Positions 54,731 to 64,000 of a stretch of 64,000 nucleotides of DNA are shown one piece after another. The notes under the pieces are model-generated. The model did not search any database. It was not told the DNA's origin and saw only the letters and a program-made list of their open reading frames with translations. This DNA comes from Mycobacterium kiyosense (GTDB taxonomy: Bacteria; Actinomycetota; Actinomycetes; Mycobacteriales; Mycobacteriaceae): NCBI GenBank assembly GCA_021654635.1, contig AP025179.1, positions 5,952,001 through 6,016,000 of the forward strand. The letters are read 5' to 3'. Both the position numbers and the translations under genes were made by a program. Within the stretch, counting starts at the first letter, position 1; each line of letters opens with the position of its first letter.

Positions 54731-56257
54731 TCAGGACACGTCGACCCAGTTCAGGGTCCGCTGCACCGCTTTGCGCCAGCCGGCGTACCCCTCGGCGCGT
54801 TGCTCGTCGTCCCAGTTGGGCGTCCAGCGCCGGTCCTCTCGCCAGTTGGCGCGCAACTCCTGCGGACCACTCCAGAAGCCGACCGCCAGGCCAGCCGCGT
54901 ACGCGGCGCCCAGCGCGGTCGTCTCGGCAACCACCGGACGCACCACGTCCACCCCCAGCACGTCGGACTGGATCTGCATGCACAGGTCATTGGCGGTGAT
55001 GCCGCCGTCGACCTTCAAGATCTCAAGGCGCACACCGGAATCGGCCGCCATGGCGTCCACCACGTCGCGGCTCTGGTAGCAGATCGCCTCCAGCGTCGCG
55101 CGGGCCAGATGCGCGTTGGTGTTGAACCGCGACAGGCCGACGATCGCGCCGCGCGCATCGGATCTCCAATACGGCGCGAACAGGCCGGAGAACGCCGGCA
55201 CGAAATACACCCCACCGTTGTCGGCGACCTGCCGTGCCAGGGACTCGCTCTGCGCTGCGCCGCTGATGATGCCCAGCTGGTCACGCAGCCACTGCACCGC
55301 CGATCCGGTCACCGCGATCGAACCCTCAAGCGCGTAAACGGGTTTGGCGTCGCCGAACTGATAGCAGACAGTGGTCAACAACCCGTTCTCGGATCGCACG
55401 ATCGTCTCGCCGGTGTTCAGCAGCAGGAAATTGCCGGTGCCGTAGGTGTTCTTGGCCTCACCGGACTCCAGACACACCTGCCCGACCATCGCCGCATGCT
55501 GATCGCCGAGAACACCCGCGATGGGCACCTCGCCACCGATCGGACCGGTGTCCGCGGTGACACCGAACGGCTGCAGCGGAGACGACGGCCCGATCGTCGG
55601 CAGCATCTCGCGCGGGATATCGAACAGCAACAGCAGTTCGTCGTCCCAATCCAGCGTCTCCAGGTTCATCAGCATGGTCCGGCTGGCGTTGGTGACGTCG
55701 GTGGCATGCACGCCGCCCCGTGGGCCGCCGGTCAGGTTCCACAGCACCCAACTGTCCGCGGTGCCGAACAACGCCTCGCCACGTTGCGCGGCCTCGCGCA
55801 CGCCGTCGACGTTCTCCAAAATCCACTGCAACTTCCCGGCCGAGAAGTAGGTCGCCGGCGGCAGCCCCGCCTTGCGGCGGATCACCGCACCGCGTCCGTC
55901 GCGGTCCAGCGCGGTGGCGATGCGGTCGGTGCGGGTGTCCTGCCACACGATCGCGTTGTAGTAGGGCCGGCCGGTCTTGCGATTCCACACCAACGTTGTC
56001 TCGCGCTGATTTGTAATACCCAGTGCTGCAATGTCTTTCGCGGTGATACCGGACGAGTTCAATACCGTCATCAACACCGAGACGGTGCGTTCCCAGATCT
56101 CGACCGGGTTGTGTTCGACCCAGCCGGCGCGGGGCAGGATCTGGTCGTGCTCGAGCTGGTGGCGCGCCACCTCGGCGCCGTCGTGATCGAAGATCATGCA
56201 GCGGGTGCTGGTGGTGCCCTGATCGATGGCTGCGATGAAGTCGGCGGACTCGGCCAA
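54731..56257 (-). CDS. glpK: Glycerol kinase
   Basis: FGGY-family kinase making glycerol-3-phosphate from glycerol. N-terminal ATP loop [15 protein letters not shown]; signatures [11 protein letters not shown] and [16 protein letters not shown], here [11 protein letters not shown]. 508 residues from TTG 56257, which has AGGAG seven bases upstream; ATGs at 56305 and 56293 are alternatives that would run into the divergent gene's start. The homopolymer that causes reversible glpK frameshifts in M. tuberculosis is interrupted here (see findings). Orthologue of Rv3696c. Confidence 0.95.
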   Translation of the reverse strand: MAESADFIAAIDQGTTSTRCMIFDHDGAEVARHQLEHDQILPRAGWVEHNPVEIWERTVSVLMTVLNSSGITAKDIAALGITNQRETTLVWNRKTGRPYYNAIVWQDTRTDRIATALDRDGRGAVIRRKAGLPPATYFSAGKLQWILENVDGVREAAQRGEALFGTADSWVLWNLTGGPRGGVHATDVTNASRTMLMNLETLDWDDELLLLFDIPREMLPTIGPSSPLQPFGVTADTGPIGGEVPIAGVLGDQHAAMVGQVCLESGEAKNTYGTGNFLLLNTGETIVRSENGLLTTVCYQFGDAKPVYALEGSIAVTGSAVQWLRDQLGIISGAAQSESLARQVADNGGVYFVPAFSGLFAPYWRSDARGAIVGLSRFNTNAHLARATLEAICYQSRDVVDAMAADSGVRLEILKVDGGITANDLCMQIQSDVLGVDVVRPVVAETTALGAAYAAGLAVGFWSGPQELRANWREDRRWTPNWDDEQRAEGYAGWRKAVQRTLNWVDVS

Positions 56258-56303
56258 CGAAAGTCTCCTAGGGGCTGGCGGGCGGCGCTGCATGTAATCG
56301 TCC

Positions 56304-57110
56304 ATGATTGCTCATGTGGCCATAGACATCGAGGGTGACATCGAGCGGATGCCACGCGGGGGACCCGGCGCGTCGTGGCTGGACCGGCGGCTGGAGACCG
56401 ATCGGCTGGAGTACATCGACCGCGACGACGTGGACCGCAAGAAGCGCGCCGCGATCCGCTCACTGGACCGGGTGGGACGACTGTTCGGCCTGCACAAGAC
56501 CGTCGCACGAATCGTGCTCGACGAAGTCCGCGACGTTGCGGCGCCGCGGATCCTCGAACTCGGCTCCGGTCACGGCGCGTTGTCGCGGACGTTGCTGGCA
56601 ATGCACCCCGAGACGCAACTGACCATCACCGATGTCGATCCCTCGCTGGTGGCCGCGATCGCCGCCGGGGACCTGGGCTCGCATCCGCGCGCCACCGTCC
56701 GCACCATGGACGCCACCGCCATCGACGCGCCCGACGGCAGTTACGACCTCGCGGTCTTTGCCTTGTCGTTCCATCACCTGCCGCCGGGGCGGGCGTCCCG
56801 GGTGTTTGCCGAAGGGACCCGCGTCGCGGACAAATTGGTAATCATCGATCTGCCCCGGCCGTCGCCGATCCTGCATATCGTGCGGTTGGCGCACATGCTG
56901 CCGCTGATGATGTTCCCGATGCCGCACGACGGCGTGATCAGCTCGCTGCGGTCCTACAGCCCGTCGGCGCTGCTGGCGCTGGCTCGGCACGCGGACCCAG
57001 CGATCGATGTCACACTGCGCGGCGGAAAAGTGTTCAACAGCACGCATCGCCCGCTACCACAGATCGTGATCGCCACCCGCGGACCCGGCCGGTTGCGCAG
57101 CGACCGGTAA
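56304..57110 (+). CDS. SAM-dependent methyltransferase (Rv3699-like)
   Basis: Class I methyltransferase of 268 residues with an N-terminal helical extension (about 1-75). SAM motif [17 protein letters not shown], acidic [10 protein letters not shown], and motif [19 protein letters not shown] (FHHL) as in UbiE/class I small-molecule enzymes. ATG 56304 or 56349. Nineteen bases before the GCS2-like gene, and probably one unit with it. Confidence 0.85.
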   Translation: MIAHVAIDIEGDIERMPRGGPGASWLDRRLETDRLEYIDRDDVDRKKRAAIRSLDRVGRLFGLHKTVARIVLDEVRDVAAPRILELGSGHGALSRTLLAMHPETQLTITDVDPSLVAAIAAGDLGSHPRATVRTMDATAIDAPDGSYDLAVFALSFHHLPPGRASRVFAEGTRVADKLVIIDLPRPSPILHIVRLAHMLPLMMFPMPHDGVISSLRSYSPSALLALARHADPAIDVTLRGGKVFNSTHRPLPQIVIATRGPGRLRSDR

Positions 57111-57128
57111 ACCTGTTGCATCGGCGGT

Positions 57129-58613
57129 GTGGGCGAGGAGATCAAACGCACCACGTATGGCCGCGAGCATCGGCGGGCATACCGGCGCAAGGTGCAACTG
57201 TGTCTGGATGTCTTCGAGACGATGCTCGCCCGGACCCCCTTCGATTTCGAGCACCCGCTCACCGGCATGGAGATCGAGTGCAATCTGGTGGATGCCGCCT
57301 ACCAGCCCGCGATGTCGAACCGGATCGTGCTGGACGCGATCTCCGACCCGGCCTACCAAAGCGAATTAGGCGCCTACAACATCGAATTCAATGTCCCACC
57401 GCGGGTGCTGCGGGGACACACCGGGCTGGATCTGGAAGCCGAGGTCCGGGCCAGCCTCAACGACGCCGAGACCAAGGCCAACGCCGGCGGCTCGCACATC
57501 GTGATGATCGGGATCCTGCCTACGCTGATGCCCCAGCACCTGCACGACAACTGGATGAGCGAATCCAGACGTTACACCGCCCTCAACGAGTCGATTTTCA
57601 GCGCGCGCGGCGAGGACATCCCGATCAACATCGCCGGACCGGAACCGCTGAGCTGGCGGGCGGCCTCGATTGCACCCGAATCCGCTTGCACCAGCACGCA
57701 ATTGCACCTGCAGCTGGCCCCGGACGACTTCGCCGCAAACTGGAACGCCGCCCAGGTGCTGGCCGGTCCTCAGCTCGCGCTGGGCGCCAACTCGCCGTAC
57801 TTCTTCGGGCATCGGCTCTGGTCGGAGACTCGCATCGAACTGTTCGCGCAATCCACCGATACCCGGCCCGAAGAGCTGAAAACCCAGGGCGTGCGGCCGC
57901 GGGTGTGGTTCGGCGAACGCTGGATCACCTCGGTCACCGATTTGTACAAGGAGAACATCCGCTACTTCCCGCCGTTGCTGCCCGAGCTTTCCGACGAGGA
58001 TCCGGTCGCCGAACTGAGTGCCGGGCGATGCCCGCGACTGTCGGAGCTGCGACTGCACAACGGCACCGTCTACCGGTGGAACCGGCCGGTGTATGACGTG
58101 GTGGGGGGCCGGCCGCACCTTCGGCTGGAAAACCGCGTCCTGCCTGCGGGCCCGAGCGTGGTTGACATGCTTGCGAATTCGGCGTTCTACTATGGTGCGC
58201 TGCGAACCATGTCCGAGGCCGCGCAACCGGTCTGGTCGCAACTCAGTTTCGCTGCGGCACAACATAATTTCCTGGAGGCCGCCCGGCGCGGCATCGAAGC
58301 CCGGCTGAGTTGGCCGGGTGTCGGGGAGGTCGGCGCCCGCGAACTCGTGTTGGACGTTCTGCTGCCGATGGCCCAGGAAGGACTTCGGCGGTGGGGTGTC
58401 GACGCGGAGGTGCGCGATCGCTTCCTCGGTGTGATCGAGGGACGGGCCAAGACCGGACGCAACGGAGCGAGCTGGCAGGTGTCCACCGTCGCTGCGCTGG
58501 AAGACGGCGGGATGACCCGGCCGCGGGCGCTGGCCGAGATGCTGCGCCGCTACTGCGAGCACATGCACGCCAACGAGCCGGTCCACACCTGGGATACTCA
58601 GCGGCTCAGCTGA
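57129..58613 (+). CDS. Glutamate-cysteine ligase (GCS2)-like protein (Rv3698-like)
   Basis: A 494-residue ATP-dependent carboxylate-amine ligase relative. GMEIECNLVD and ELGAYNIEFNVPP are the acidic metal/ATP-binding stretches of the GCS2 fold; RLENRVLPAGPSVVDMLAN is a second landmark. The peptide product is unknown; it differs from EgtA, which makes gamma-glutamylcysteine for ergothioneine, although the ergothioneine cluster lies 4 kb away. GTG 57129. Confidence 0.85.
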   Translation: MGEEIKRTTYGREHRRAYRRKVQLCLDVFETMLARTPFDFEHPLTGMEIECNLVDAAYQPAMSNRIVLDAISDPAYQSELGAYNIEFNVPPRVLRGHTGLDLEAEVRASLNDAETKANAGGSHIVMIGILPTLMPQHLHDNWMSESRRYTALNESIFSARGEDIPINIAGPEPLSWRAASIAPESACTSTQLHLQLAPDDFAANWNAAQVLAGPQLALGANSPYFFGHRLWSETRIELFAQSTDTRPEELKTQGVRPRVWFGERWITSVTDLYKENIRYFPPLLPELSDEDPVAELSAGRCPRLSELRLHNGTVYRWNRPVYDVVGGRPHLRLENRVLPAGPSVVDMLANSAFYYGALRTMSEAAQPVWSQLSFAAAQHNFLEAARRGIEARLSWPGVGEVGARELVLDVLLPMAQEGLRRWGVDAEVRDRFLGVIEGRAKTGRNGASWQVSTVAALEDGGMTRPRALAEMLRRYCEHMHANEPVHTWDTQRLS

Positions 58614-58633
58614 ATTCAGACGGCCAACTCGGC

Positions 58634-61600
58634 TCAGTAGTTCTGCAGCAGAATCCCGGCGAGATCGGAACCGATGTTGTCCAGCCCTGAGACAAAGTTG
58701 GCCACGGCGGCCCCCAAGAAGCCGATGTTGTTCAGGCCCGAAACCGCGCCGCCCAAGACCGTTATGCCTGAGGAATTCTCGCCGAAAACGTTGTAGCCCG
58801 ACACTCCGGCAAGGCCCAACGGGTTACCTGTGAAGATGCCCGAGACATTGGAGCCGTTGTTGAAGAAGCCGGAGACGTTGCCACTCCCAGTGTTGAAGAA
58901 GCCAGAGCTGGTGACGATGCTGTCGGTCGTGTTACCGAAGCCCGGAGCCGGCGGAATCTCGAACTCGAAGAGCTTCTGGCTGGAGATGTGGATGGGCGGG
59001 ATGTAGATGTCAGGCAGGTTGAAGGCGCCAACTCCAATGGGCGGCACCACGATGTCCGGCAACTGGAACGCCTGGGTAATGAGCTGCGGCAGGGTGAACT
59101 GGCCGAGCGCGATGGGCGGGATCCCGATCTGCGGCAGCGAGAACGCCTGGGTAAGCAGCTGCGGCAGGGTGAACTGGCCGAGCGCGATGGGCGGAATGCC
59201 GATCTGCGGCAGCGAGAACGGGGACGAAGTGAACTGCGGCAGGCTGAACTGCCCGATGCCGATCGGCGGGATGGTTACCGACGGTGTCTGGAACTGCGGC
59301 CAGCTGATCTGCGGCAGATCGAACGAGCCGAGTTGGATCGGCGGGATGGTCAGCGCCGGAGTCGAGAACTGCGGCCAGCCGACCTGCGGCAGGTTGAACG
59401 AGCCGAGTTGGATCGGCGGGATGGTCAGCGCCGGAGTCGAGAACTGCGGCCAGCCGACCTGCGGCAGGTTGAACGTGCCGAGCTGGATCGGCGGGATGGT
59501 CAGCGCCGGAGTCGAGAACTGCGGCCAGCCGACCTGAGGCAGATCGAAACCGCTCAGGCTGATCGGATTGATGGTGATCGACGGGATGTTGAAGCCGGAC
59601 AGCCCGATGGACGGGATGATGTAGTTGCCGCCATTGTTGCTGATGTTGATGGTCGGCAACGTCATCGCCCCGATACCGATGCTCGGGAAGTTGAACGCGC
59701 CGATGGAGCCTCCGCCGATGCCCGTGGAGAAACTGAACGACTGGAGCTTGATGTCGTAGTTCGGGGCCAGGAAGTTTCCGGTGTCGAGGCTGAGCAGCGT
59801 TTGACCACCAGCAGTGCTGAACGGACTGATCGAGATCGACGGAATATTGAACCCTGGAACAGTTATCGTCGGCAGGCTCCACCCGGTGATAGTGACCAGA
59901 GGCGTTTGAATCGGCGGGATGATGATCTCCGGTAATTGAATGCCCGGAATCGCGATGGTCGGCGTGGTGATCGCCGGCAGGTTGAACCCACCGACGTGAA
60001 TTCCTGCCGGCGAGGTGTAGGCCGGAACGGTGATCGACGGAATACCGATCGACGGCAGCCCGAAGCTGCCGATATTCACATTCGCCGGCGTCGTATAGGC
60101 CGGAATCGTGATCGACGGAATACCGATCGACGGCAGCCCGAAGGCGCCGATGTTGATGTTCGCCGGCGAGGTGTAGGCCGGAACCGTGATCGACGGAATA
60201 CCGATCGACGGCAGCCCGAAGCTGCCGATATTCACATGCGCCGGCGTCGTGTACGCCGGGATGGTAATCGAGGGGATGGTGATCGCGGGTAGGTTGAACG
60301 CGCTCAATGCGGCGTTCACCGGAGAGGTAAACGCACCGATGTTGATCGGTGGAATGGTGATCTGCGGCAGGTTGAACGCCGTGAGCAAGCCCTGCGGCGA
60401 CGTGAACGCACCGATGCTGATCGGCGGGACGGTGATCTGCGGCAGGTTGAACGCCGTAAGCAAGCCTTGAGGCGACGTGAACGGCCCGATGCCGATAGGC
60501 GGGACATGGACCTGGGGCAGATCGAAAGCCCCCAGCTGGATTGGGGAGAGGTGGATCGCAGGCAGAGTGATATCGGGCGTGGTGACGGCGACATAGACCC
60601 CGCCCTGCCGCACGCCAGTCCAGAAGAACCCGTTGTTCTGTTCACCGGTGTTGAACGCACCGGTGTTGTAATCGCCCCAGTTGGAATAGCCGGTGTTGGT
60701 GTTACCGATATTGAAGCTACCGGTGTTGTACGATCCCGGGTTGAAGTCGCCGCTGTTGTAATTGCCGGTGTTGTAGGTCCCGGTATTGCCGATGCCGGCG
60801 TTGAACGCTCCGGTATTGATGCTGCCCGAGCTGATAAATCCGGTGTTGGCCAGGCCTGAGTTACCGATGCCGGTGTTGAAGCTTCCCGAATTGAAGAGAC
60901 CGACGTTCCCGTTTCCTGAATTGAAGAAGCCGATGTTGTTGGTGCCGGAGTTGCCGAAGCCGATATTGCCGGTACCGGAATTAAAGGCATTGAAGTGGAA
61001 CTGGCCGGTCGACGTGTCGTAGTAGGCATTACCCAGACCCACCAAGTTGTTGCCGGAGAGGCCGAAGCCGATATTGAAGTTGCCGTTGTTGCCGAAGCCC
61101 TTGTTACCGGAACCGAAGTTCCCGTAGCCGATGTTGGACGTGCCCAAGTTGCCGGAGCCGACGTTCCAGCTACCCAAGTTGGCGCTACCGAAGTTGGACT
61201 GGCCGAGGTTTCCGTTGCCGATGTTGCCGTTGCCGAGGTTGCCCAAGCCGAGGTCGAACCCGCCGAAGTTCGCCCAGCCGAAGCTTGTCTGCAGCGACTC
61301 AGCCGCGGCCGGCAATGCTGCGACCGCAGCCGGCGCGGCGGACAGTTGAGTGGCGATACCCCCCACCAGACCCTGCAGCGACTGGGTGAACGGCGCCAAT
61401 GCGGCGACCGCGGCCGACGCGCCGGCGTGATAGCCGAACATCGCGGCCACATCCTGCGCCCACATCGACTCGTAGGCGGCTTCGGCCGCCGCAATGGCAG
61501 GCGCGTTCTGCCCGAACAGGTTGGAGAGGACCAATTGCACGAAACCCGAACGGTTGGCCGCCACGGCCAGTGGATGCACCGTCGCGGCCACCGCCGACTC

Positions 61601-61891
61601 GAAAACACTGACCACCGCTTTGGCCTGGGCTGCCGCGCCGGAGGCCTGGGTGGCCGCCGCGCTCAGCCACCCCGCGTACGGTAGCGCCGCCGACGCCATC
61701 GCCGCGGACGCCGGCCCCTGCCAGGCCTGACCCGCCAGACCCGACGTCACCGACGTGAATGATTCAGCGGCAGTGGACAATTCGGCGGCAAGGCCATCCC
61801 AGGCCGACGCGGCCTCCAACAGCGGGCCGGCCCCGGCGCCGGTGAACAGGCGCAGCGAGTTGATTTCGGGTGGCAACACTGAGAAGTTCAT
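58634..61891 (-). CDS. PPE-MPTR family protein
   Basis: A 1085-residue PPE protein. The N-terminal PPE domain (about 1-180) starts [18 protein letters not shown]. Then come pentapeptide-type MPTR repeats (about 195-450) of the NxGxGN class, followed by a long beta-type repeat region (about 460-1000) alternating LPxIxIPxI and IGAF/SPA units, then a short MPTR-like end. Surface or secreted by a type VII system (usually ESX-5) is known for the family; no PE partner is adjacent. ATG 61891 has AAGGTG upstream. Not present here in M. tuberculosis. Confidence 0.95.
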   Translation of the reverse strand: MNFSVLPPEINSLRLFTGAGAGPLLEAASAWDGLAAELSTAAESFTSVTSGLAGQAWQGPASAAMASAALPYAGWLSAAATQASGAAAQAKAVVSVFESAVAATVHPLAVAANRSGFVQLVLSNLFGQNAPAIAAAEAAYESMWAQDVAAMFGYHAGASAAVAALAPFTQSLQGLVGGIATQLSAAPAAVAALPAAAESLQTSFGWANFGGFDLGLGNLGNGNIGNGNLGQSNFGSANLGSWNVGSGNLGTSNIGYGNFGSGNKGFGNNGNFNIGFGLSGNNLVGLGNAYYDTSTGQFHFNAFNSGTGNIGFGNSGTNNIGFFNSGNGNVGLFNSGSFNTGIGNSGLANTGFISSGSINTGAFNAGIGNTGTYNTGNYNSGDFNPGSYNTGSFNIGNTNTGYSNWGDYNTGAFNTGEQNNGFFWTGVRQGGVYVAVTTPDITLPAIHLSPIQLGAFDLPQVHVPPIGIGPFTSPQGLLTAFNLPQITVPPISIGAFTSPQGLLTAFNLPQITIPPINIGAFTSPVNAALSAFNLPAITIPSITIPAYTTPAHVNIGSFGLPSIGIPSITVPAYTSPANINIGAFGLPSIGIPSITIPAYTTPANVNIGSFGLPSIGIPSITVPAYTSPAGIHVGGFNLPAITTPTIAIPGIQLPEIIIPPIQTPLVTITGWSLPTITVPGFNIPSISISPFSTAGGQTLLSLDTGNFLAPNYDIKLQSFSFSTGIGGGSIGAFNFPSIGIGAMTLPTINISNNGGNYIIPSIGLSGFNIPSITINPISLSGFDLPQVGWPQFSTPALTIPPIQLGTFNLPQVGWPQFSTPALTIPPIQLGSFNLPQVGWPQFSTPALTIPPIQLGSFDLPQISWPQFQTPSVTIPPIGIGQFSLPQFTSSPFSLPQIGIPPIALGQFTLPQLLTQAFSLPQIGIPPIALGQFTLPQLITQAFQLPDIVVPPIGVGAFNLPDIYIPPIHISSQKLFEFEIPPAPGFGNTTDSIVTSSGFFNTGSGNVSGFFNNGSNVSGIFTGNPLGLAGVSGYNVFGENSSGITVLGGAVSGLNNIGFLGAAVANFVSGLDNIGSDLAGILLQNY
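59331..59555 (-). repeat. Three 75-base tandem units in the PPE gene
   Basis: Landmark AGYTGGATCG occurs at 59331, 59406 and 59481, and a degenerate copy follows at 59556. Each codes for a 25-residue unit with [16 protein letters not shown] and STPALT segments. The near-identical units suggest recent duplication or slippage. Confidence 0.85.
60045..60278 (-). repeat. Three 78-base tandem units in the PPE gene
   Basis: CCGATCGACGGCAGCCCGAA recurs at 60045, 60123 and 60201. Each codes for a 26-residue unit with [15 protein letters not shown] and an AYTTPA or AYTSPA end. Confidence 0.8.
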
Positions 61892-62082
61892 CGAGCACCT
61901 TCCACCGGAGTCCTGGCGTCCTGCCAATACGACAAGGAGGTGGAGCGTGAGGCGCCCGTCCCTCCACTCCAATCCGTACCGAGCGAAAAGTTACTCCACA
62001 CACGCCCAATATGACAGTAGTTAGAAGCGGTTTTTAAAACTTTCCGTACGGAACCTGTGCTCCAAACCGGGTGACGGTTTCG

Positions 62083-63192
62083 TCAATTAGCGACGGTGGC
62101 CGCTGTCGCTTCGATCAGCGCTTCGGCGAACATCTCCAAATCCGCGGCGGTGGTATCGACGTGCGGAGAGATGCGCAGCACGGGCGCAGTCAACTCGAGC
62201 GGCGCCCGCGGTATTCCGGCGAAAGTGGTCAGAATGCCGCGTTCGGCCAGCAACCAGGACCGCACCCCGTCGGGATCCGCGCCGTTTAGCGGCGCCAAAG
62301 TTGTTATAGCGCTAGGCTCTTCGACCTCCTCGACCACCGCCCAGCCCGGCACATCGGCCAGCAGCCGGCGCGCCAGCGCACCCAACTCGGCCAGCCGAGC
62401 CTGCACCGACTCCGGGCCGCCCGCCAGATACTCCCCTACTGCCACCGAAAACCCCACTCGCGCAGCGACATTGGCTTCACCGAAGCCGAACGGCACCGGC
62501 AACCGCGGCGTCAGCCCCGCCATCAGCTCGACCCGCCCCACCAACACCCCCACCCCGCGGGGCCCGGCGAGCCACTTACGCGAGGACGAATAGGTGACGT
62601 CGGCGCCCACCGCGCAATCGATCTGACCCAACGCCTGGGCGGCGTCCACCACCAGCGGCACGCCGATCTCGCGGCACAGCTCCGCCACCATCGCCAACGG
62701 TTGCACGGTGCCACGATGACTGGCCACCGGCGTCAAATGCACCAGGTCGGGCGGATTCTCCTGCAACTGCAGCGCGGCGTCGTCGAGCGCCAGCCGGCCG
62801 TCACCGAGTGTCGGCAGCCGGCGCACCTCGAACCCGTGCGCGCCCATCACGGTCAGGTTGGGACCGTACTCACCGGGTAGGCAGGCCAGCGTCCGCCGGT
62901 CGGCCGGCCAACTGCCCAGCAACAGATCCAGCGCATGCAACGATCCGGTGGTGAACACGACGGTGGCGTCCGGCAGGCCGCACAGGGATGCCACCGCGGC
63001 ACAGCCCGCATCCAGGACCGACGCGGCCGCCTCGGCAGCCACGTAGCCGCCAACCTCCGCTTCGTGCACGGCGTGCCGGGCCGCCGCATCCAGCGCGGCG
63101 AAGCTCTGCCTCGAGCAGGCCGCGTTGTCCAGGTGCAGGCCGGCGAACTGCGGTCGAGCATCCCGCCATCGCTCGGCCAGCGGCGCACTCAT
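62083..63192 (-). CDS. egtE: Ergothioneine biosynthesis PLP C-S lyase EgtE
   Basis: Final step of ergothioneine synthesis, cleaving hercynylcysteine sulfoxide to ergothioneine. A 369-residue aminotransferase-V-fold protein with the PLP Lys in [15 protein letters not shown] and [10 protein letters not shown] before it. ATG 63192 overlaps the egtD stop (ATGA); the frame continues open upstream without meaning. Last gene of the egt operon (Rv3700c). Confidence 0.93.
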   Translation of the reverse strand: MSAPLAERWRDARPQFAGLHLDNAACSRQSFAALDAAARHAVHEAEVGGYVAAEAAASVLDAGCAAVASLCGLPDATVVFTTGSLHALDLLLGSWPADRRTLACLPGEYGPNLTVMGAHGFEVRRLPTLGDGRLALDDAALQLQENPPDLVHLTPVASHRGTVQPLAMVAELCREIGVPLVVDAAQALGQIDCAVGADVTYSSSRKWLAGPRGVGVLVGRVELMAGLTPRLPVPFGFGEANVAARVGFSVAVGEYLAGGPESVQARLAELGALARRLLADVPGWAVVEEVEEPSAITTLAPLNGADPDGVRSWLLAERGILTTFAGIPRAPLELTAPVLRISPHVDTTAADLEMFAEALIEATAATVAN

Positions 63193-64000
63193 TTCGCAGC
63201 CAGCGAAAGACCGAAGTCCCCGGCTTCGTCGGTCCACCACCGGGTCGCCTGCAGACCCACCTCGGCCAGTTCGGCGCGGACCGCGTCCGGCCGGAACTTG
63301 CAGGACACCTCGGTCAGCATCTCCTCGCCGGCCTCGAAGTCGACGGTCAAATCGAGCGCAGCGACCCGCACCCGCTGAGCGCGAACCGAGCGCAACCACA
63401 TCTCGATGCGTTCCTCCACGGCGTTCCACCGGGCCACATGCTGGTAGGCGTCGACGTCGAAGTCGCCGTCGAGTTGGCGGTTGATCACCGCCAGCACGTT
63501 GCGGTTGAACCGTGCCGTCACACCGGCGGCGTCGTCGTAGGCCCGGACCAACCGTTCGGCGTCCTTGACCAGGTCGGTGCCCAGCAGCAGGCTGTCCCCC
63601 GGTCGCATCACGTCCGACAGCGTTGACAGGAACTCCGCACGCGGGCCGGGAGTCAGATTGCCTATGGTGGAGCCCAGGAACACGAACAGCCGGCGCCCGG
63701 CGCCGGGAATCTCGGCCAGGTGTTCCTCGAAATCGCCACAGACAGCCCGGATTTCGATGCCGGGGTATTCGCGCTGAATGGCCGCCGCGGCCGCGGCCAA
63801 CACGCCGGCGTCGACGTCGAACGGCACGAATCCGCGCAGCGCCCCGCGGTCGCGCAGCGCGTCGAGCAGCAGCCGGGTCTTCTCCGAGGTGCCGCTACCC
63901 AACTCGACCAGGGTGTCGGCCCGGCTGGCCGCCGCGATCTCGGCGGAACGGGCTCGCAGTATGGCGGCCTCGGTGCGCGTCGGGTAGTACTCCGGCAACC
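63189..64000 (-). CDS. egtD: Histidine N-alpha-methyltransferase EgtD (3' part)
   Basis: Makes hercynine (trimethyl-histidine), the first committed step of ergothioneine synthesis. About 270 C-terminal residues are in the window; the 5' end lies beyond 64000. SAM site [18 protein letters not shown], then [13 protein letters not shown] and [18 protein letters not shown], here [17 protein letters not shown] region, all match EgtD. It ends MTATE-type replaced by DFGLSLAAK. Coupled to egtE by an ATGA overlap. Confidence 0.95.
   Translation of the reverse strand, partial: LPEYYPTRTEAAILRARSAEIAAASRADTLVELGSGTSEKTRLLLDALRDRGALRGFVPFDVDAGVLAAAAAAIQREYPGIEIRAVCGDFEEHLAEIPGAGRRLFVFLGSTIGNLTPGPRAEFLSTLSDVMRPGDSLLLGTDLVKDAERLVRAYDDAAGVTARFNRNVLAVINRQLDGDFDVDAYQHVARWNAVEERIEMWLRSVRAQRVRVAALDLTVDFEAGEEMLTEVSCKFRPDAVRAELAEVGLQATRWWTDEAGDFGLSLAAK

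Noticed and set aside
58634..61891. Tandem repeats as a CRISPR array
   Set aside because: Units are contiguous, in frame and code for PPE repeat peptides; there are no spacers and no cas genes.

Overview
The window is a chromosomal segment of a high-GC Mycobacterium, most likely a slow-growing non-tuberculous species. Most of its backbone follows the M. tuberculosis order Rv3666c to Rv3701c: dppA, acs, ephE, marP, nth, crp, two Get3/ArsA ATPases, whiB4, ponA2, cds1, rsfB, a moxR cluster, glpK, then egtE and egtD. It is not the tuberculosis complex, because it carries a stressosome, a type IB topoisomerase and several clusters that M. tuberculosis lacks here. A PPE-MPTR gene points to a slow grower. 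The species cannot be named from sequence alone.

Layout: 0-13.2 kb is the conserved block of acetate activation, proteases, DNA repair, Crp and the Get3-like pair. 13.2-13.75 kb is a convergent gene-free gap holding two diverged copies of a ~136-bp module. 13.75-19.2 kb holds whiB4, ponA2, a metallophosphoesterase, cds1 and tRNA-Pro(CGG). 19.2-33 kb is mostly accessory: small membrane proteins, a frameshifted P450, a five-gene operon (GT2, acyl-CoA dehydrogenase-like, PIG-L deacetylase, NodS-like methyltransferase, EEP hydrolase), a nucleotidyltransferase, GT4, AraC, PAS-ANTAR, topoisomerase IB and a hemophore-like protein.

33-40 kb is the most striking part. rsfB, the antagonist arm of SigF control, lies divergent from a complete RsbR-RsbS-RsbT-RsbX stressosome set and a fused PAS-GAF-PP2C-ATPase. 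These are followed by an iron-containing redox enzyme, a CDGSH iron-sulfur protein and a small-molecule or protein methyltransferase. SigF-type promoter matches (GGTTT, N15-17, GGGYAK-like) precede several accessory operons, so the accessory region looks like a SigF-linked stress regulon with its own upstream sensor.

40-46 kb holds DJ-1/PfpI, a zinc alcohol dehydrogenase, an SRPBCC membrane protein, an F420 oxidoreductase, an SOS-controlled REP13E12-type HNH gene and a YqeY-like protein. 46-53 kb is the MoxR/DUF58/SpoIIM/RDD cluster. 53-64 kb holds a PadR regulator, glpK, a methyltransferase, a GCS2-like ligase, the PPE-MPTR gene and the 3' part of the ergothioneine cluster.

Four genes carry apparent +1 insertions in homopolymer runs (P450, PIG-L with four, rsbR, RDD protein). 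The uniform direction suggests sequencing error more than gene decay.
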